Below, in pieces: positions 63,106 through 64,000 of a stretch of 64,000 nt of DNA. Location of the stretch: contig NZ_KV440953.1 of assembly GCF_001636425.1 (NCBI RefSeq), positions 694,847-758,846 on the forward strand, in the 5' to 3' direction. A program made the position numbers and the translations under genes. The stretch is from Heyndrickxia acidicola (GTDB lineage: Bacteria > Bacillota > Bacilli > Bacillales > Bacillaceae_C). How positions within the stretch are numbered: the first letter of the stretch is position 1; every line of letters starts with the position of its first letter. The notes under the pieces are model-generated. The model searched no databases and had not been told where the DNA came from. It saw only the letters and a list, made by a program, of their open reading frames with translations.

Positions 63106-63220
63106 AGATAGTAATAAAGAAATCTTTAGGGCCTTTATCATAAAAAGATGCAGCAAAATAATCATCAATGATCTTGACATTAAAGGAGAATGTAGTTATG
63201 GCAGATTGGAATGAAGTAAA

Positions 63221-63931
63221 ATGATGAATCCAAAAGAAATCTATGACAAAAACAAATACTCAGCGATTGATAGAAATGAGAAAATGACAGCGTGGGCCGG
63301 CGCAGTCCTTTTTGTTTTTATCATAGCAGAGCTGCTGATTACGGCCAGCTTGCATGGACTGATTACAGAACATATTTTTGTTGGTATTCTTTTATCAGGG
63401 CCCCTTCTTATTAAGATCTACAGCACAGGCTATCGTTTTTTTCGGTATTATACAAAATCAAATGAGTTTGTACAAAATGGTCCGCCAAATTTTATCCTAA
63501 GGATATTAGCACCTTTTCTTGTATTATCAACCATATTGGTCTTTATCAGTGGGTTTGGGCTGGCTTTTGGACATGATGATCGTTTGTTCGGTAAAATTCA
63601 CTCGGTTAGTGTGACGTTATGGATTCCACTGACAGCTATCCATGCATATGTATATATTCGCAGAGTTCCGCGTCTCATCGCATCCGATTGGAGAAATCAA
63701 ACGAAAAACCAAAACAATGGAAATAAAGGACGTATTATAGTCAATCTAACTGCTCTAGCAGCAGGAACAATTGCTGCCATTGTATTGCTTCCACTATATG
63801 CAGAAGGCTGGGGACATTTTAGACTCCATCTTCCAGGGCCGCTTTTATTGGGTATCGTGGGTGCCGTAGTCGGGATATTTGCTGCTGTGCCGTTAATACG
63901 GTTAACCAATAAAGCCAAAACATTAGGATAA
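63221..63931 (+). CDS. Cytochrome b561-like membrane protein
   Basis: A 236-aa protein with five or six helices (about 24-45, 50-65, 84-106, 120-148, 170-190, 206-225). His residues placed for haem are in TASLHGLITEHIFVG and KIHSVSVTLWIPLTAIHAYVYI, the pattern of the b561/DUF4405-like superfamily. A role in electron transfer is inference. ATG 63221 has no strong binding site of its own. It overlaps the stop of a short ORF, MADWNEVK, that has AAAGGAGA upstream (63198-63224): either a coupled leader or an A-run frameshift of a longer N-terminus. Confidence 0.72.
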   Translation: MMNPKEIYDKNKYSAIDRNEKMTAWAGAVLFVFIIAELLITASLHGLITEHIFVGILLSGPLLIKIYSTGYRFFRYYTKSNEFVQNGPPNFILRILAPFLVLSTILVFISGFGLAFGHDDRLFGKIHSVSVTLWIPLTAIHAYVYIRRVPRLIASDWRNQTKNQNNGNKGRIIVNLTALAAGTIAAIVLLPLYAEGWGHFRLHLPGPLLLGIVGAVVGIFAAVPLIRLTNKAKTLG

Positions 63932-64000
63932 TAATTGGCGGACAATCCCTTAAAGGCAGACTTGTAAACGAACTTAAATGGCAAAACTATCAGAAGAAAA

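Larger units (their letters stand above)
62229..63220. other. 1-kb gene-poor region
   Basis: Holds a terminator (62420-62456), a CGTAAAC repeat copy (62527-62621), a partial 'AGCTCATT' end (63066-63100) and a 7-codon ORF (63198-63221). Otherwise AT-rich with no supported gene; a frame at 62317-62508 crosses the terminator and is rejected. Confidence 0.6.

Overview
The window reads as chromosomal DNA of an endospore-forming Bacillaceae (Bacillus sensu lato). It is AT-rich with strong AGGAGG-type ribosome binding sites, intrinsic terminators and frequent TTG/GTG starts. It carries an S-box riboswitch in front of a B. subtilis-like cysH-cysP-sat-cysC-ylnDEF operon, LtaS, LigD/Ku, a Spo0E-like phosphatase, an orphan sporulation-type sensor kinase and a SleB-type cell-wall hydrolase. 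I cannot name the species. No rRNA operon, normal tRNA, phage, transposase or CRISPR array was seen.

Layout. 1-5.5 kb: partial VanY-type peptidase, CtpA-type protease, a 52-bp tandem repeat array, a MarR regulator, two small proteins and a secreted CAP protein. 5.7-9.7 kb (minus strand): MATE exporter, a GNAT enzyme with a tRNA-like RNA upstream of it, DedA and UppP. 10-15.2 kb: unknown membrane protein, cysteine-rich copper-storage protein, AzgA-type purine permease, EAL-HDOD protein, DapF. 15.4-22.8 kb: divergent LigD and Ku, PAP2 phosphatase, cold-shock protein, LTA synthase, a 56-aa unknown. 22.9-29.9 kb: SAM-riboswitch-controlled sulfate assimilation and siroheme operon that ends in a HemD-like gene. 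30-42 kb: hydroxylase, orphan kinase, permease, YqcI-type protein, RNA methyltransferase, GNAT, Spo0E-like, YwbE, a frameshifted methyltransferase, DinB-fold protein, exonuclease. 42-46 kb is a decaying stretch with three damaged genes and several worn repeats. 46-50 kb: a CitS/CitT-like two-component system divergent from an MFS transporter, with a candidate operator and a cre site. 50-64 kb: phosphodiester glycosidase, MurT-GatD, sugar porter, SleB-type hydrolase, amino acid permease, a pair of glycosyltransferase-like genes and a cytochrome b561-like protein.

Cell-envelope genes are numerous: VanY, CtpA, CAP protein, UppP, DapF, PAP2, LtaS, MurT/GatD, SleB-type hydrolase, phosphodiester glycosidase. 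The cys operon makes both the reduced sulfur and, through CobA/SirB/SirC and a HemD-like enzyme, the siroheme that sulfite reductase needs.

The most unusual non-coding items are: (i) ten units of an exact 52-bp period at 2591-3110, whose junction hairpins vary only in ways that keep pairing on plus-strand RNA at the wobble positions; (ii) a 74-nt tRNA-like cloverleaf with a distorted anticodon arm at 8103-8176 (minus); (iii) two families of dispersed palindromic intergenic repeats. All coordinates and pairings were read by eye; no search or folding program was run.
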